64,000 bases of DNA from Capitulum mitella (GCA_030062745.1 CP099846.1:3286001-3350000), one strand, 5' to 3'; positions 1-9,810 are shown, counted from the stretch's first letter. The notes: generated by a model not told the origin, from the letters alone. Numbers and translations are program-made.

Positions 1-2853
1 ACCAGCAGTTCTAATAGTCGTGTTTACTTTCTGCGCGATTCCAGCGTAGGTACTCCGAGCTAACAGTGATGACGCTGATGTTTCGGAAGGTTTGTGACGG
101 GTTTTGTTCATCCCTTATTGGAAAATTTGGACTCTTACACATGCAGTCAATTCAACTCGACGCTTTTCGGCAATAACAGCATCTCCATCCAGTCGCTGGA
201 AATACTTGGTAACCATCTTCAGGAGGATATAACAAATCACAGGACGCAGGTGTTCCTGAACAGGGCTGCCTATTCTGTATCAGCCGAAACGTGGTTAAAT
301 GCATTCATCACGTATGAAAGAATGAGCTTTACGAATCACGAAGAAATGGTAATGGTGGGGTCGCGAAATTTTGGGACGAGGATAACATAAAATTACGCAT
401 TGCCTCGAGGGATTTTTTTTTGTACATCTCCTCCTGATGTCCACACCATGGAGCACTCTTGTAGCACGTTCACGATCGAAATCGTGTCGATTTGCGCTTC
501 TCGGCTATATGGCGAGAGATTGTCGAATCGATAATCAAAATCGACTTTATCTATCCGAAACCAAGAGACGTACGCATGCCTGCTTGTGTTCACCCTGCCC
601 CCCCCCCCCCACGCCTGCCGAACTACTGAACCGATTTCGACGAAGTGGGAGTTTAAACAAAAGCTTGTGATCTGGACTAACTTTGGTACATGGGAAAGCA
701 GCAAAACGCGTCACTGGCGCCTTCAGGGAACCACAAAGAGTGTAAACGGACCATTGCTGACTTCTGACATGCGAAGCTACAAGTAAATACTTTTTTACTT
801 TCGCGGAAATTCGTTGGGCTTTGGTTAGTCTCAAGACATGTTTGCAAGCAATGCCAGAGCAGTGGAGTATTCAGGGTCTCAAACTTAGGAAGGCAAATGC
901 CTACAAATGGCTGGAACAGTTTTACTACTTTCATGTCAGGCGATGGTTGCAATATTTTAAAAATATTAATGGTGGATCCAGTAAATTAAATATAGGGTAA
1001 CTGCATCGTACTGAATGTGCAAATGGCGGCATCATAAAAATAAACCATGTAACTTATTTTCTCGTTTTTCCCCTCCATTGTACCTGAATCCGTCCCTGCC
1101 AAACATGTACAGGAATACGTTGTATATATGCAGTTTTGATGTATGTCACTATTGGGCTAAAATCAGCGATGTTAGTCATTGATAGGTGTGGATCAAAGTC
1201 GGAGCCACCAAAATTGCTGAACCTGGTTCCGCCCTTTCTTATTCTTATTTATTTTCCCACTACAATTTATATCTTTTATATTAGTGTTATCAAATTTAAC
1301 AATGTTTCTTTGTCGATCCATACCTTGTTTTCAGCCCGTAGAACCCACTTACACATGGCGTTGCATTACGCCGCATGATGTTCGCTGCATCTGTCCTTGG
1401 CCAATCTACTAACATTTTTGGACTAAGCAGATGGCCGATTATCATACATGACACTCACTGAAATAGGATTACTACGCTTGGCTTCCAGCACCAGTCTGTA
1501 CGAGCGAGGACGAGTATGAAACGACTGCAAAATACCTGGATAGCCTCCCAGAAACACCTCCTGGAGCCACTCTTGCTCAACGAGGAAGGTCGAAATTTTC
1601 ATGAAACCTGTCATAAGGCAACATAGGAAAAGTGACCAAATTTCAGAGCGATAACGCAAATGATTTTGCTTTAGCGCCGAAAAAAAATCCTGGGGGTCCG
1701 AAACAAACCCCCGCCCGCATAAAAATAGGGCCAAGTATCTCGAGCTCCCGAACTGTTGCTTTGATGTTCTCTGATCAATTTCTCTAAACGTCAGGGACGT
1801 GCCGATAAGCCAGGACTTTGATTGCTGCCATAACTCAAACCTTATTTCATGTTTACAAACCTTTAGAAGACACGACAGGCAATATCCCCCGACATGAACT
1901 GAAGTGGCCCGAACCCATGACCTCAAATACTGTAAAATCGCTGGAATTTCGGCTTCCTCACTAATTGGCAGGGCACCAGGGCCGACTCTTTGCCCGGCCA
2001 AAACCACACTGGGATGTTAATTTTACCGCCTTTTCAATCGGACAAGCCATTCCTCCAGGTCGCGGCCTAGCCCCGGCCGGTCGTCTTAGCGGCTGGAAAT
2101 AATGGGCGCGCCGGCTTATTCAATTCGGAGATAAATGAGGACGTTGTTTTGATTGTTTGCTCAATCTATCAGCGGTAGCGGGCCCATTCGGCGGGATTTG
2201 GTGCGGATCAGGGGCCAGCCGAGCCGTGGTATCTGACGCGCGGACTCCCGCGCACGAACGCCCGCCCGGCCGGCCGGCGTCGGCGCGGCGGCGCGGCGGC
2301 CCGGCCGACCCACGCGACTCGGTCGTGATAAAACTCGGCCCGGACGCCGCGCATTTACATCAATTAGCGGCGGCGCGGAGACGGCGCGTGGAGCCGGCGA
2401 TCGACCAGCGCGGTCTCGCCGCGGTCGGCCCACGTCACTAAGTCATTTAGCGCGGCCCGGCCGCCGACGGCTCGCGCCATTTTCATGAATAATTAAATAA
2501 ATTAGCGCGGCCGGCAAGGTGCTAATTGGCGAGGACCGGCGCGCTTCTGGCGCCCGACTCATGCCGCCCCGCGCTGCGTGTGAATGTGCCGGTGCCACGT
2601 GCCGCGCGGGGAAAGTCCGCCAGTTACTGAATTCAATACGGAGCGTTGGGCTCACACCGGAAGAAGCCGTTCAGAACGCAGTTGTAAACTGATGCGTTGA
2701 AAGCTGTGAAATTACGTGTATAACAGGCGAAATTACTTCTCAATAGGGAGAGAGACGCGTTCTTTGTTGACTACTCAGAGACGATGAAGCGGATACGGGC
2801 ATCATTCATTCGTAGCTGCCATATGGTTTCCTCTACCAGTCAGCGCTACTCAC
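1..2853. other. Start of dipeptidase intron 8: no gene seen
   Basis: I searched both strands for the next dipeptidase exon (expected motifs NFY and GGDFDG) and found none. The region holds a homopolymer C tract near 600-610 and a 194-codon open frame on the minus strand (1423-2007) without recognisable motifs. At 2080-2660 it holds a very GC-rich, CpG-dense block with AT-rich islands that contain ATTA cores (near 2360, 2485-2505 and 2522). Confidence 0.6.
2080..2660. promoter_or_regulatory. GC-rich CpG-dense block with homeodomain-type ATTA cores
   Basis: The block is dominated by CGGC/GCGCC runs but interrupted by short AT-rich words such as CAATTAGCGG, AAATTAGCGCGG and GCTAATTGGC. This looks like a CpG island or an intronic regulatory element, not coding sequence, because the open frames on both strands are low-complexity Arg/Ala/Pro shadows. 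The regulatory role is inferred from composition only. Confidence 0.3.
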
Positions 2854-3030
2854 CAGCTTCTTCAGCAGGTAGTCGGGCACGTTCCTGCTGGAGTTGCAGA
2901 GCGCCTGCGCCGACGAATGCGAGAAGATGACCGGCGCTTGGCTGTGCTCAAGCGCCCGCTTCATGGCCGGCTCGGAGACGTGCGACAGGTCGATCATCAT
3001 GCCCAGCCGGTTCATTTCCCGGACCACCGT
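2854..3030 (-). CDS. Dipeptidase coding exon 8 (two zinc-ligand histidines)
   Basis: This exon encodes residues 368-426. The acceptor is ATCCCCGCAG|ACGGTG and the donor AAGCTG|GTGAGT, phase 0. It contains [18 protein letters not shown] with H384 and [14 protein letters not shown] with H405, the third and fourth ligand positions of the di-zinc site. C412 sits seven residues after H405, as in mammalian DPEP1, where it pairs with a cysteine in the next part of the protein. The sequon NSS is at 413-415, and the exon ends with [12 protein letters not shown]. The following exon, expected to begin the hydrophobic strand ending in NFY, is not found in 1-2853. Confidence 0.96.
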
Positions 3031-3598
3031 CTGCGGGGATCGGCACGTCGTCAATCGGCGCTCACGAGCCCGGCGAGGGCTCGCCTTCGCCGGCGGCAGA
3101 CTGGCGCCGTGACGACTGCCGAATATCGACGCCGACCTTATTCTGACCTCGGAGAGCCGACGGCGTCGCCTCTTGCTTATGAATACGTGATGGCGGCGCC
3201 TGAATTTCCGTGAGCCGTCAGTCCGCAGACGGGTTTGCGACATGCGGTGGAACGCCGGGTTAAGAAAACTCGAGCAGATTTCCGGCTTGAACATCGTCAC
3301 GTTCGTATGTTCAACCGAACTTTAACGTACTGCGTGCGGGGCGCGGACGACCCACCCGGCTGTCGAAATTCCTTTCCGGCGACCGCCTCCGGCGAGGGGC
3401 CAGGGTCCCGTCCGGTCGGCAGGGACCCACCGACGGCGGGCGGCGGCGAAGGGCGTCCGCACCGAACCCGCCGCGCCACGCCGTATTGATCAGCCGGCGT
3501 CCGCGCGACATTCGACACCGAACCTATCGTCCCGGTGCTGAATCTCGTATTCTTGCCGAGCGCGCCCGCCGGCCGGCAGCCACTCCGCCGCCGCGCCG

Positions 3599-3627
3599 CG
3601 GTGACGTCACCCCGGGTGACGTCACCG
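3599..3627. promoter_or_regulatory. Double CRE palindrome
   Basis: The 12-base perfect palindrome GGTGACGTCACC occurs twice, at 3600-3611 and 3615-3626, three bases apart. Each copy contains the consensus cAMP-response element TGACGTCA bound by CREB/ATF-type bZIP factors. It lies in intron 7 within a GC-rich block (about 3330-3700). Function is inferred from the motif. Confidence 0.45.
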
Positions 3628-3975
3628 CGACTAATGTCGCCGGTCGGGTCTCCGGGGAGGGGAGGGGAAGGCGACGACTGCCGGCAGCGGGCCCGTGACA
3701 GATCGCTTCCCATTCTCCTCAGAGAGCGGCAGCCAAAGGCCCGGGATGTCTGGCGTGGTGGGGCGATTAGATAATATCGCCGCACCCCGACCCGACCGGA
3801 ACGTGGTTCACACTCAGTCACCGGACGGGGTCATAAAGAGAGGAACGTTCACATCAGAGCCGACCGTGTCGATCAAAGCGCGCCATTCCAAACGGCAAAG
3901 AAACAACGGCCAGAATCCAAGGCCTGCAGCGGCGCTTGCGGGTGCAGTCTCCGTCCCCGTGCCGCGCCTACTCAC

Positions 3976-4045
3976 CAGGCCGAAACGGGTGAGGCCATTA
4001 GGCCCGGGGGGCTTCCGGTACCCGGGAATAGGCGCACACTCCGCC
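3976..4045 (-). CDS. Dipeptidase coding exon 7 (short, GLTxFG motif)
   Basis: This 70-base exon encodes residues 345-367. The acceptor is ATTCCCGCAG|GGCGG; its first base completes the Trp codon of CDTPW, and the donor is GGCCTG|GTGAGT, phase 0. The product includes GPNGLTRFGL, the equivalent of the family motif GLSPFG that precedes VVKELNRLG, so the exon bridges exons 6 and 8 exactly in frame. The first part (AECAPIPGYRKPP) is the variable surface loop of the family. The acceptor and first bases of the exon are repeated in the tandem array 4036-4300, so upstream decoy acceptors exist. Confidence 0.9.
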
Positions 4046-4300
4046 CTGCGGGAATACCGCGGGTCAGCGGGCACCTGCACATACTCCGCTCCGCGAGGAC
4101 ACCGCGAGTCAGAGAGCACATTCCTCCCTGCAGGGATAACAGGTCCGCCCTGCGGGGATACTACAGGTCAGAGAGAATATGCGTACGTTCACTCCGCCCT
4201 GCGGGAATACCGCGGGTCAGAGGGCATCCCAGCACACTCTGCCCTGCGGGGATACCATAGGTCAGAGGGCATCGTTATTTCCTTCGCCCCGCCAAGACTC
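4036..4300. repeat. Degenerate ~45-bp tandem array that includes the exon 7 acceptor
   Basis: Units carrying CTCCGCCCTGCGGGAATACC and variants recur near 4038, 4083, 4122, 4141, 4191 and 4236. Read on the minus strand, each carries an acceptor-like TATTCCCGCAG followed by GGCGGAGTG, the first bases of exon 7. The array therefore spans the exon 7/intron 6 junction. Confidence 0.8.
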
Positions 4301-4560
4301 TCCAGCTCAGACGGCATCTGTGCACACCCCACTATGTAGACGTGTCACACACAAGTCAGACGGAAATGGTGCCCGCTGGCTCGCCATGGGTCTGAAAATA
4401 CAGTCCTCTGACAGCGGACTGAAGTGTGTGCATTATGTACGGTGACACTGGGTTGGCTGGCAGTGGTCTCGAAGCCGTGTGGAGTTTTTCAGTATTGCTC
4501 GAATTCGGCGTAGAGAATTCGGCCTTGCTCGCGAACCTTGGGTCTGCCTGCAGGCAATAG

Positions 4561-4600
4561 CAGACGTCGTGACGTGACGTGACGTCACGCGAAATGACGC
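4561..4600. promoter_or_regulatory. Cluster of TGACG half-sites with one full CRE
   Basis: GACGTCGTGACGTGACGTGA leads into TGACGTCACGCG and AATGACGCAG. There are five TGACG or CGTCA half-sites within 40 bases of intron 6. It could also be a short GTGAC slippage repeat; a regulatory role is inference. Confidence 0.35.
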
Positions 4601-4720
4601 AGCGCAGCGCAGCGTACCCCAGCAGATACCGAGAACGTGGAGTCGGGGTTAATATACGCATCAGGGTGTGTCACAGATACGGGGCCGCTCCACATAATGC
4701 AGTCGAGTTGCACAACGTAC

Positions 4721-4871
4721 CAGGGCGTGTCGCAGGTGTGAGTCAGGGTCATGTACCGGACCCCGAGCTCGTACATGGCACGCAGCGTGGCCAGCGTCGA
4801 CTGGATGCTGTGGCCTCCTTCAAGGCCGATCAGGCTGACGATCTTTCCCTCCTTATGGCCTTTCATGATAT
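4721..4871 (-). CDS. Dipeptidase coding exon 6 (zinc-bridging Glu, GLEGGHS)
   Basis: This exon encodes residues 295-343 with split codons at both ends (acceptor CTTGTTTCAG|ATATC, donor CCCTG|GTACGT, phase 2). It contains [16 protein letters not shown], in which E311 is the bridging zinc ligand of the family. It also has [16 protein letters not shown], the counterpart of LGMRYLTLTHSCNTPW, with C340 as the second cysteine of the conserved pair. The tryptophan codon is completed by the first base of exon 7. There are no frameshifts. On the 5' side, intron 5 holds the 42-bp and 39-bp arrays. Confidence 0.96.
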
Positions 4872-5234
4872 CTGAAACAAGGGGAACAAATCGCTTGGTC
4901 AAAGATGGCCCAGAAAACTACAACGGGCAGCTGTGGCTGATCTCCTGCATTTCAAAATGAGACGATAACGCACATGGATTAAGAGTGAAAACATTTTAGC
5001 GTTTTTCTCTAAAAGCAATGGAAATCTGAAGCCTCTACAGTCTACAAGTGGAGACAGATAAAAAAAAGATGAAAATGACGTATGTGCGATTTGCAAAGGA
5101 TGGAAACGTCATTTCACAAATTCAATAATGTTTGGTCCTCCCCTTCTCCAGACTAACCGGCACTCGCGTCATCCAGCCCTTCTTGCCTTCCGCCACTGGA
5201 ATATCCACGTTCCGTGACAAAACCTGTCTGGCTC

Positions 5235-5570
5235 CTCTTATCCAGCATCACTGGACTATCGACTGCGCAAGGCCTGTTGTCCGGGATCAATGGACTATCA
5301 GCTGTTCAGCCCTCTTATCCAAGACCACTGGACTATCGACTGTTCATGAGCTCTTATCCAGGATCACTGGACTATTGGCTTGCCATGCCCTTTTATCCGG
5401 GATCACTGGGCTATCGGCCATCAAGCCCCTCTTATCCAAGAACACTGGACTATCGACTGTCCAGATCCTCTTATCCAGAATCAGTGGGCTCTCGACCGCC
5501 AAGCCTCTCCTGCCCAGGACCGCTGGGCCATCGACCGTTCAGTCCCTCTTATCCCTAACCACTGGGCTTC
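5235..5570. repeat. 39-bp minisatellite, about 8.5 copies (intron 5)
   Basis: Unit pattern: CTCTTATCCAGGATCACTGG followed by ACTATCGACTGTTCAGCC or variants. Starts are spaced by about 39 bases (5235, 5274, 5312 and onward). Because 39 is a multiple of three, all three plus-strand frames give repeated peptide patterns, but nothing supports coding. Confidence 0.9.
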
Positions 5571-5639
5571 CGACTCGGCCCTCGGCGCCCGATGACTGCT
5601 CATGCTCGGAAACTTCCCCAGTCTCGATCTGAGCCAATT

Positions 5640-6000
5640 ATAAGTTAGCGGTCGGCGCCACGCCGCTTCCTCATCCCCGCCCCTCCCTCGAGCGGTGCGG
5701 GGGTCCGGTGAGCGATGTCTTCAGCGCTCGGACTGACTGACCACCGCCTCGGAAGCCTCGAGCGCCGCCGCGGCGTCTTAGCCGGGCTCGGCGAGCGCTA
5801 ATTGGTCCATCCGTTGCAGCGTCGCTTGCCGTCGGCCGCACCCAGCCGGAGAGCCTATTAGCGACGCTCGCACGAGAGGCCGATCCCCACTCATGGAAAT
5901 ACGGCCACATCTCCCGGAAGGCCGTGCTCGAGATGGCACGACAGTACCCTGAGCGTGATGCGCCGCCTAATTGGAGAGGGCAGTTCGCAGTAACGATCAG
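5640..6000. promoter_or_regulatory. GC-rich block with CTAATTGG-type cores (intron 5)
   Basis: CpG-dense DNA punctuated by GCGCTAATTGGTCC (near 5793), GCCTATTAGCGAC (near 5851) and CGCCTAATTGGAG (near 5963). The composition is like the blocks at 2080-2660 and 15420-15840. I see no coding potential. Confidence 0.3.
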
Positions 6001-6684
6001 GCGCTGGAGTTTCAGACACGGTTAAGAGCGCATGACTGCGCAAGCCACGGATACTTTGGTATTTTAATGCCTTTGATGGCTTGGTTTTCAAGCTTTCCGG
6101 AAGGTATTTTGGGGCATAAAATTTCATATAAAATCGGGTTTGTTGTTTTTTCAGTGGCGGTTCACGATTGAACACAAACTTTCCTCCCGTAATGAGCATG
6201 TGGTTTTTAACACATGCTTCTGGTAGCGTAACTGACGGAATTTTGCGATATTATCACACGCCTAATTAAACATGCACAGCTTCCAGGCACGATGAAAAGT
6301 TCGGTGAAAACTCGTGAGAGCACGAGCGTAAAAATACCGAATGTTGGACAAGGAGAAAAAGAACGAAGCGTGAACGCCATGCGGCTCATCTGCTTCGGTC
6401 GTCTTAGATAATCAGTGTTCTGCTAGCGTGATAAACGTTTGCTCAACACAGCAGAACATACTTTGATAATCGTGGTCATTTGGGTCCACCTATTGGCTTG
6501 CTGAGGACTGTCGATAACAGGTGAAGCAGACATGCGTTTGCCAGCATCATCAGAGCTGATGTTGATGATGATATCACAGACATTGAGGTGCACCCAATAC
6601 TACAAGGCAGACATGCGTTTGTCAGTATCACCAGAGCAGGTCTGAGGTAGACGCAGTAATAACTGTTGGCGGTGAATACCCAGC

Positions 6685-7104
6685 TGATGTGTCCCGGTAC
6701 TTACTGTCAGCGTTGACTGCTAGGCTGAGGTAGTCCTAGTACTGACCGTCAGCGGTGAGGGCCAGGCTGAGGTAGTCCTAGTACTGACCGTCAGCGGTGA
6801 GGGCCAGGCTGAGGTAGTCCTAGTACTGACCGTCAGCGGTGAGGGTCAGGCTGAGGTAGTCCTAGTACTGACCGTCAGCGGTGAGGGTCAGGCTGAGGTA
6901 GTCCCGGTACTGACCGTCAGCGGTGAGGGCCAGGCTGAGGTAGTCCCAGTACTGACCGTCAGCGGTGAGGGTCAGGCTGAGGTAGTCCCGGTACTGACCG
7001 TCAGCGGTGAGGGTCAGGCTGAGGTAGTCCGAGTACTGACCGTCAGCGGTGAGGGCCAGGCTGAGGTAGTCCGAGTACTGTCGAACCACCCGCTTGATCA
7101 GGTC
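6685..7104 (-). repeat. 42-bp tandem array at the exon 5 donor: nine full units plus one degenerate
   Basis: Units start on the plus strand at 6727, 6769, 6811, 6853, 6895, 6937, 6979, 7021 and 7063; a decayed copy lies at 6685-6726. On the minus strand each unit reads as 14 codons of the type QYSDYLSLALTADG. It carries the same GACG|GTCAGT donor as the exon 5 end. The exon-side unit is coding. The next four stay open in frame, and the sixth begins with an in-frame TAG (QY then stop). Confidence 0.95.
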
Positions 7105-7173
7105 CACCTGCTCCAGAGTCATCTGCACGGCGTTTTTGTACTGCGACTCGCACGGCACATACGCCGCCCAAAA
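7041..7173 (-). CDS. Dipeptidase coding exon 5 (conserved Cys, helix before the GxEGGHS strand)
   Basis: This exon encodes residues 250-293 plus one base. The acceptor is TGTTTCAG|TTTTGG, giving FWAAYVPCESQYKNAV, the equivalent of FWSVYTPCDTQ in mammalian DPEP1. C257 is the expected first half of the conserved disulfide. The end of the exon (QYSDYLSLALTAD) is the first unit of a 42-bp tandem array that continues into the intron. The chosen donor is GCTGACG|GTCAGT at 7041/7040, phase 1. It is the only one that gives the family length before [10 protein letters not shown] in exon 6. GTCAGT has a C at +3, so the donor is somewhat weak, and identical donors recur every 42 bases downstream. Confidence 0.9.
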
Positions 7174-7330
7174 CTGAAACAGCACGTCACAGCCGGTCTT
7201 AACAAAGCAGAGAGTGCGCCCAAACCTAAACCAGCGGGCCGCAACCAGTCTTAGCACGGTGCATTTTTCACCCAAAACTGAAACCGCAGCTCACAGCCGG
7301 ACGCGTGCCGTCCAAAACTGAAAGAGCTAC
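7168..7330 (-). repeat. Degenerate 40-52-bp repeat duplicating the exon 5 acceptor
   Basis: The plus-strand word CCCAAAACTGAAAC occurs at 7168 (the true acceptor), 7219 (CCCAAACCTAAACC), 7271 and 7311 (TCCAAAACTGAAAG). It is followed in two copies by CAGCTCACAGCCGG or AGCACGTCACAGCCGG. On the minus strand these read as GTTTCAG|TTTTGG-type acceptors, so three decoys lie upstream of exon 5. Confidence 0.8.
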
Positions 7331-8025
7331 GTCCGCCTGGGCGCGGCACTCAAACCGCCAGCAGTGCTGATTCGTCCCAGGAACACCGCGGCCTTCGCCC
7401 AGAGCCATTACGACCAACCGGCACAGCACCGCCACGCAGTCCCGCGCAGCTCAATCTTCGCGCCGGCCCGTCCCCAGGGTAACGGGCGGCGCGCCTGCGA
7501 ATGCATTGTTGTTCCCGGCAGCATTCAGGTGCCGCCGCCCGCCGCCCGCCGCCGAAAACAAAGGGGAATTCCCCGAGTCGATTAAGCGTGCGGTGCCGGA
7601 AACGCGGCACGTAAACAACGAGTGCCGCCCGATGGCGGCGGAAATCTCTATGCGGCTCAGACTGGGGCGGCGCGATTACCGTGAAAAGACCCAGCAATCG
7701 ACCGGGAGCCGAATACCGGAACGCACGCACTTGTCGCAGATGTTACGACAGGGGTGAATTTGGTAGATTCATGAATTTTATGGAGCAGGTAAATGGCTTG
7801 AGGCGTCAGCCCGTGGCCTGTGTGTTACGCATTTCTGGATGCCGCCAATGTGGTGTCAAACGGAACAAACACAACACAGTGCCTTCACGGTTAACTGCCA
7901 CAGCACAAAGCACGGATCAGTCCCATGACCAGCCGTGACGGGAAGGAGGCGGTAACGGCAACCGCCGCCGCGTGCTCCGTCCAAGCCATCGGCGCGCCCC
8001 GAGGCGAACCGACCCGGACACTGAC

Positions 8026-8182
8026 CTGAGCGCCGACGTGCCCCTCCCGCAGACGGGGAATGTCCGTGTGCGACCACTGGCTGGAGGCCCACGGCCGCAC
8101 TCTCCGCAGGTCGGCCGTGAAATTGAATATCCGCAGGTTGTTGTGCACGAACTTCCTGATGTTCCACGGCAGGTCGTTGTGC
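8026..8182 (-). CDS. Dipeptidase coding exon 4 (zinc ligands His and Asp)
   Basis: This exon encodes residues 198-249. The acceptor is CGCTCCAG|GCACAAC. One base completes the glycine of DG, giving DGHNDLPW, the first zinc motif of the M19 family (H198 and D200). An N-glycosylation sequon NFT lies at 217-219. The segment SHTDIPRLREGHVGAQ corresponds to the family motif around THTNIPKLRAGFVGGQ, which leads into QFW. The donor is GCTCAG|GTCAGT, phase 0. The exon codes across the expected alignment with no gaps or stops. A nested inverted repeat lies just upstream in intron 3. Confidence 0.95.
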
Positions 8183-8216
8183 CTGGAGCGTTCCGCCGGA
8201 CGGGGGGGGGCGCGGT

Positions 8217-8317
8217 TTAATATGCCAGTGGCCTCCCAGTCACATAATGGCCGCGGCTAAAATGTGGGACAATGCGGGATTGATGGCAGAATAAGCCGCG
8301 GCCATCCGGCATATTAA
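8217..8317. repeat. Nested inverted repeat beside exon 4
   Basis: Outer arms TTAATATGCC (8217-8226) and GGCATATTAA (8308-8317) enclose inner arms ATGGCCGCGGCT (8247-8258) and AGCCGCGGCCAT (8294-8305). All are perfect. It lies 35 bases upstream of the exon 4 acceptor in transcript sense, so the pre-mRNA could fold there. A small MITE-like relic is an alternative. Confidence 0.7.
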
Positions 8318-9313
8318 TGACCGTCTCCTCCGCTAAAATTGTTATGTGATCCGCTCTCGGCCATTTTATGGCCTTTTCTATAAATGTCTTAACGTTAGCG
8401 ATGTACTAAACCAGGAATCAAGACCAACCACGAAGAACGACTGGGTGACTCTTGAATTCACGGAATACGTACGATGGTTCGCGCTTATTCAAGGGCAATA
8501 GCGGTAAAAATAGTGAAGTGATGCGACCTAGTTTAAAGTTAGTTTACCGAAGATGTAACTGCTCGTATTTTGTGTTATTATGAACACAAAAGTATTATCT
8601 TTTAGAACTGTTGTACCCTTAAACGTGTATCGTCACCGGCAAAGACTTAAACCATTAGGCCATTGGTGCGCAGAAAAACTTTCTTACTTGTGTCGAGTAA
8701 TTTAGAAGTTCACAAGTCTTTTCAAGTATCACTGAAAGGAAAGTACCGAAAGGCAACATGCTCTGGTTGTTATAAAATGTAAGCGGTAAAAGTTATACTG
8801 CCTGAGGGACACAGGGCAAAATTAGAAGTGTTCCGTCGCAAGGTCATTCCAAACCACGCACGTCCATTCGTCCAGCCAACAAATTTATAATGCTGTAGCT
8901 ACCACCACACGAGTCGAACACCTCTAAGCTGCTACCCCACTGAACGATGATGGGTATCTGCACACCCCAGGCTACGTATAGGGATTAAATCACTCCGTTA
9001 TTGTCGCGACACGTTAGGTCTGGGTCACTCAGTGGGAGCAAAACTGTGCCATGCTCCTGTGCGCGAGGGCATTAACCTGCAATGTCTGACTGTCACGCCA
9101 GTCGGTTAGCAGAATCATAAGCATCCAGTAATGAACACAGCACGTTCAAGTGGCGAAAAACAAGCTGCGACAAAGCGCTCCACCGATCAACGTCCCAGGA
9201 GTCTGCACGCCCTGTAGCAGCAGCAGCACACCCTCACCAGCAACAACCCCCACCGTCCCAGTCCCCCCCTCCCCCGTCCGGCAGCCGGCGCCCAGCGGGA
9301 CGTCGTCGCTCAC
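8318..9313. other. Most of intron 3: no gene seen
   Basis: AT-rich and mixed sequence without repeats or coding signal that I recognise. Short open frames near 9146-9313 are in-frame run-on of exon 3. Confidence 0.5.
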
Positions 9314-9491
9314 CCGTCGATGAGCGGCACCTGCTGCAGGATCTGCTTGGCCGCGTGCAGGCGCTGCTCGAGGCCGGCCCGCGGCTCGATCTGCAGCACC
9401 ATCGGCACGCTGACGCCGACACCGGCCGCCAGCGCCACCACCAGCACCGCGCAGCACAGCCAGCAGGCGTAGCCGCAGGCCAGCCGCCGTC
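9314..9491 (-). CDS. Dipeptidase coding exon 3 (transmembrane signal anchor and start of ectodomain)
   Basis: This exon encodes residues 139-196 with split glycine codons at both ends (acceptor GGCAG|GACGG, donor GACGG|GTGAGC, phase 2). Residues about 146-170 form one hydrophobic segment (WLCCAVLVVALAAG is its core), preceded by basic RR. After it comes an amphipathic stretch and QVPLIDG, which is the beginning of the M19 catalytic barrel. The next exon adds HND to complete the DGHND zinc motif. The acceptor lies 25 bases from a 39-bp minisatellite, so the branch point and pyrimidine tract must be in or next to that array. Confidence 0.9.
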
Positions 9492-9515
9492 CTGCCGGCC
9501 GGCCAGCGGTCAGCA

Positions 9516-9810
9516 GGGAACTCCGTCCAGCGGGAACTACGGGAACGGTCAACAGGGAACTCCGTCCAGCGGGAACTACAGGAACGGTCAACAGGGAACT
9601 CCGTCCAGCGGGAACTACGGGAACGGTCAACAGGGAACTCTGTCCGGCGGGAACTACAGGAACGGTCAACAGGGAACTCTGTCCGGCGGGAACTACGGGA
9701 ACGGTCAACAGGGAACTCCGTCCAGCGGGAACTACGGGAACGGTCAAAAGGGAACTCTGTCCAGCGGGAACTACGGGAACGGTCAGCACGAGACTCCGAC
9801 CAGCGGAAAC
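9516..9810. repeat. 39-bp minisatellite, about 7.5 copies, abutting the exon 3 acceptor
   Basis: Unit: GGAACTCCGTCCAGCGGGAA plus CTACGGGAACGGTCAACAG, repeated with a few substitutions (period 39, for example 9516 to 9555). It begins 25 bases from exon 3 within intron 2. It gives apparent open frames on both strands, such as a GNYGNGQQGTPSS pattern on plus, which I treat as artefacts of the period being divisible by three. Confidence 0.95.

Noticed and set aside
1423-2007. 194-codon minus-strand frame in line with the dipeptidase gene
   Set aside because: It contains none of the motifs expected after exon 8 (NFY strand, GGDFDG) and shows no family resemblance. It looks like non-coding repeat sequence.
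6862-7040. Continuing exon 5 as coding through the 42-bp units to the TAG
   Set aside because: Exon 6 joins the first donor exactly at the family's normal length, so the extra units are best treated as intronic by default, with alternative use left as a finding.
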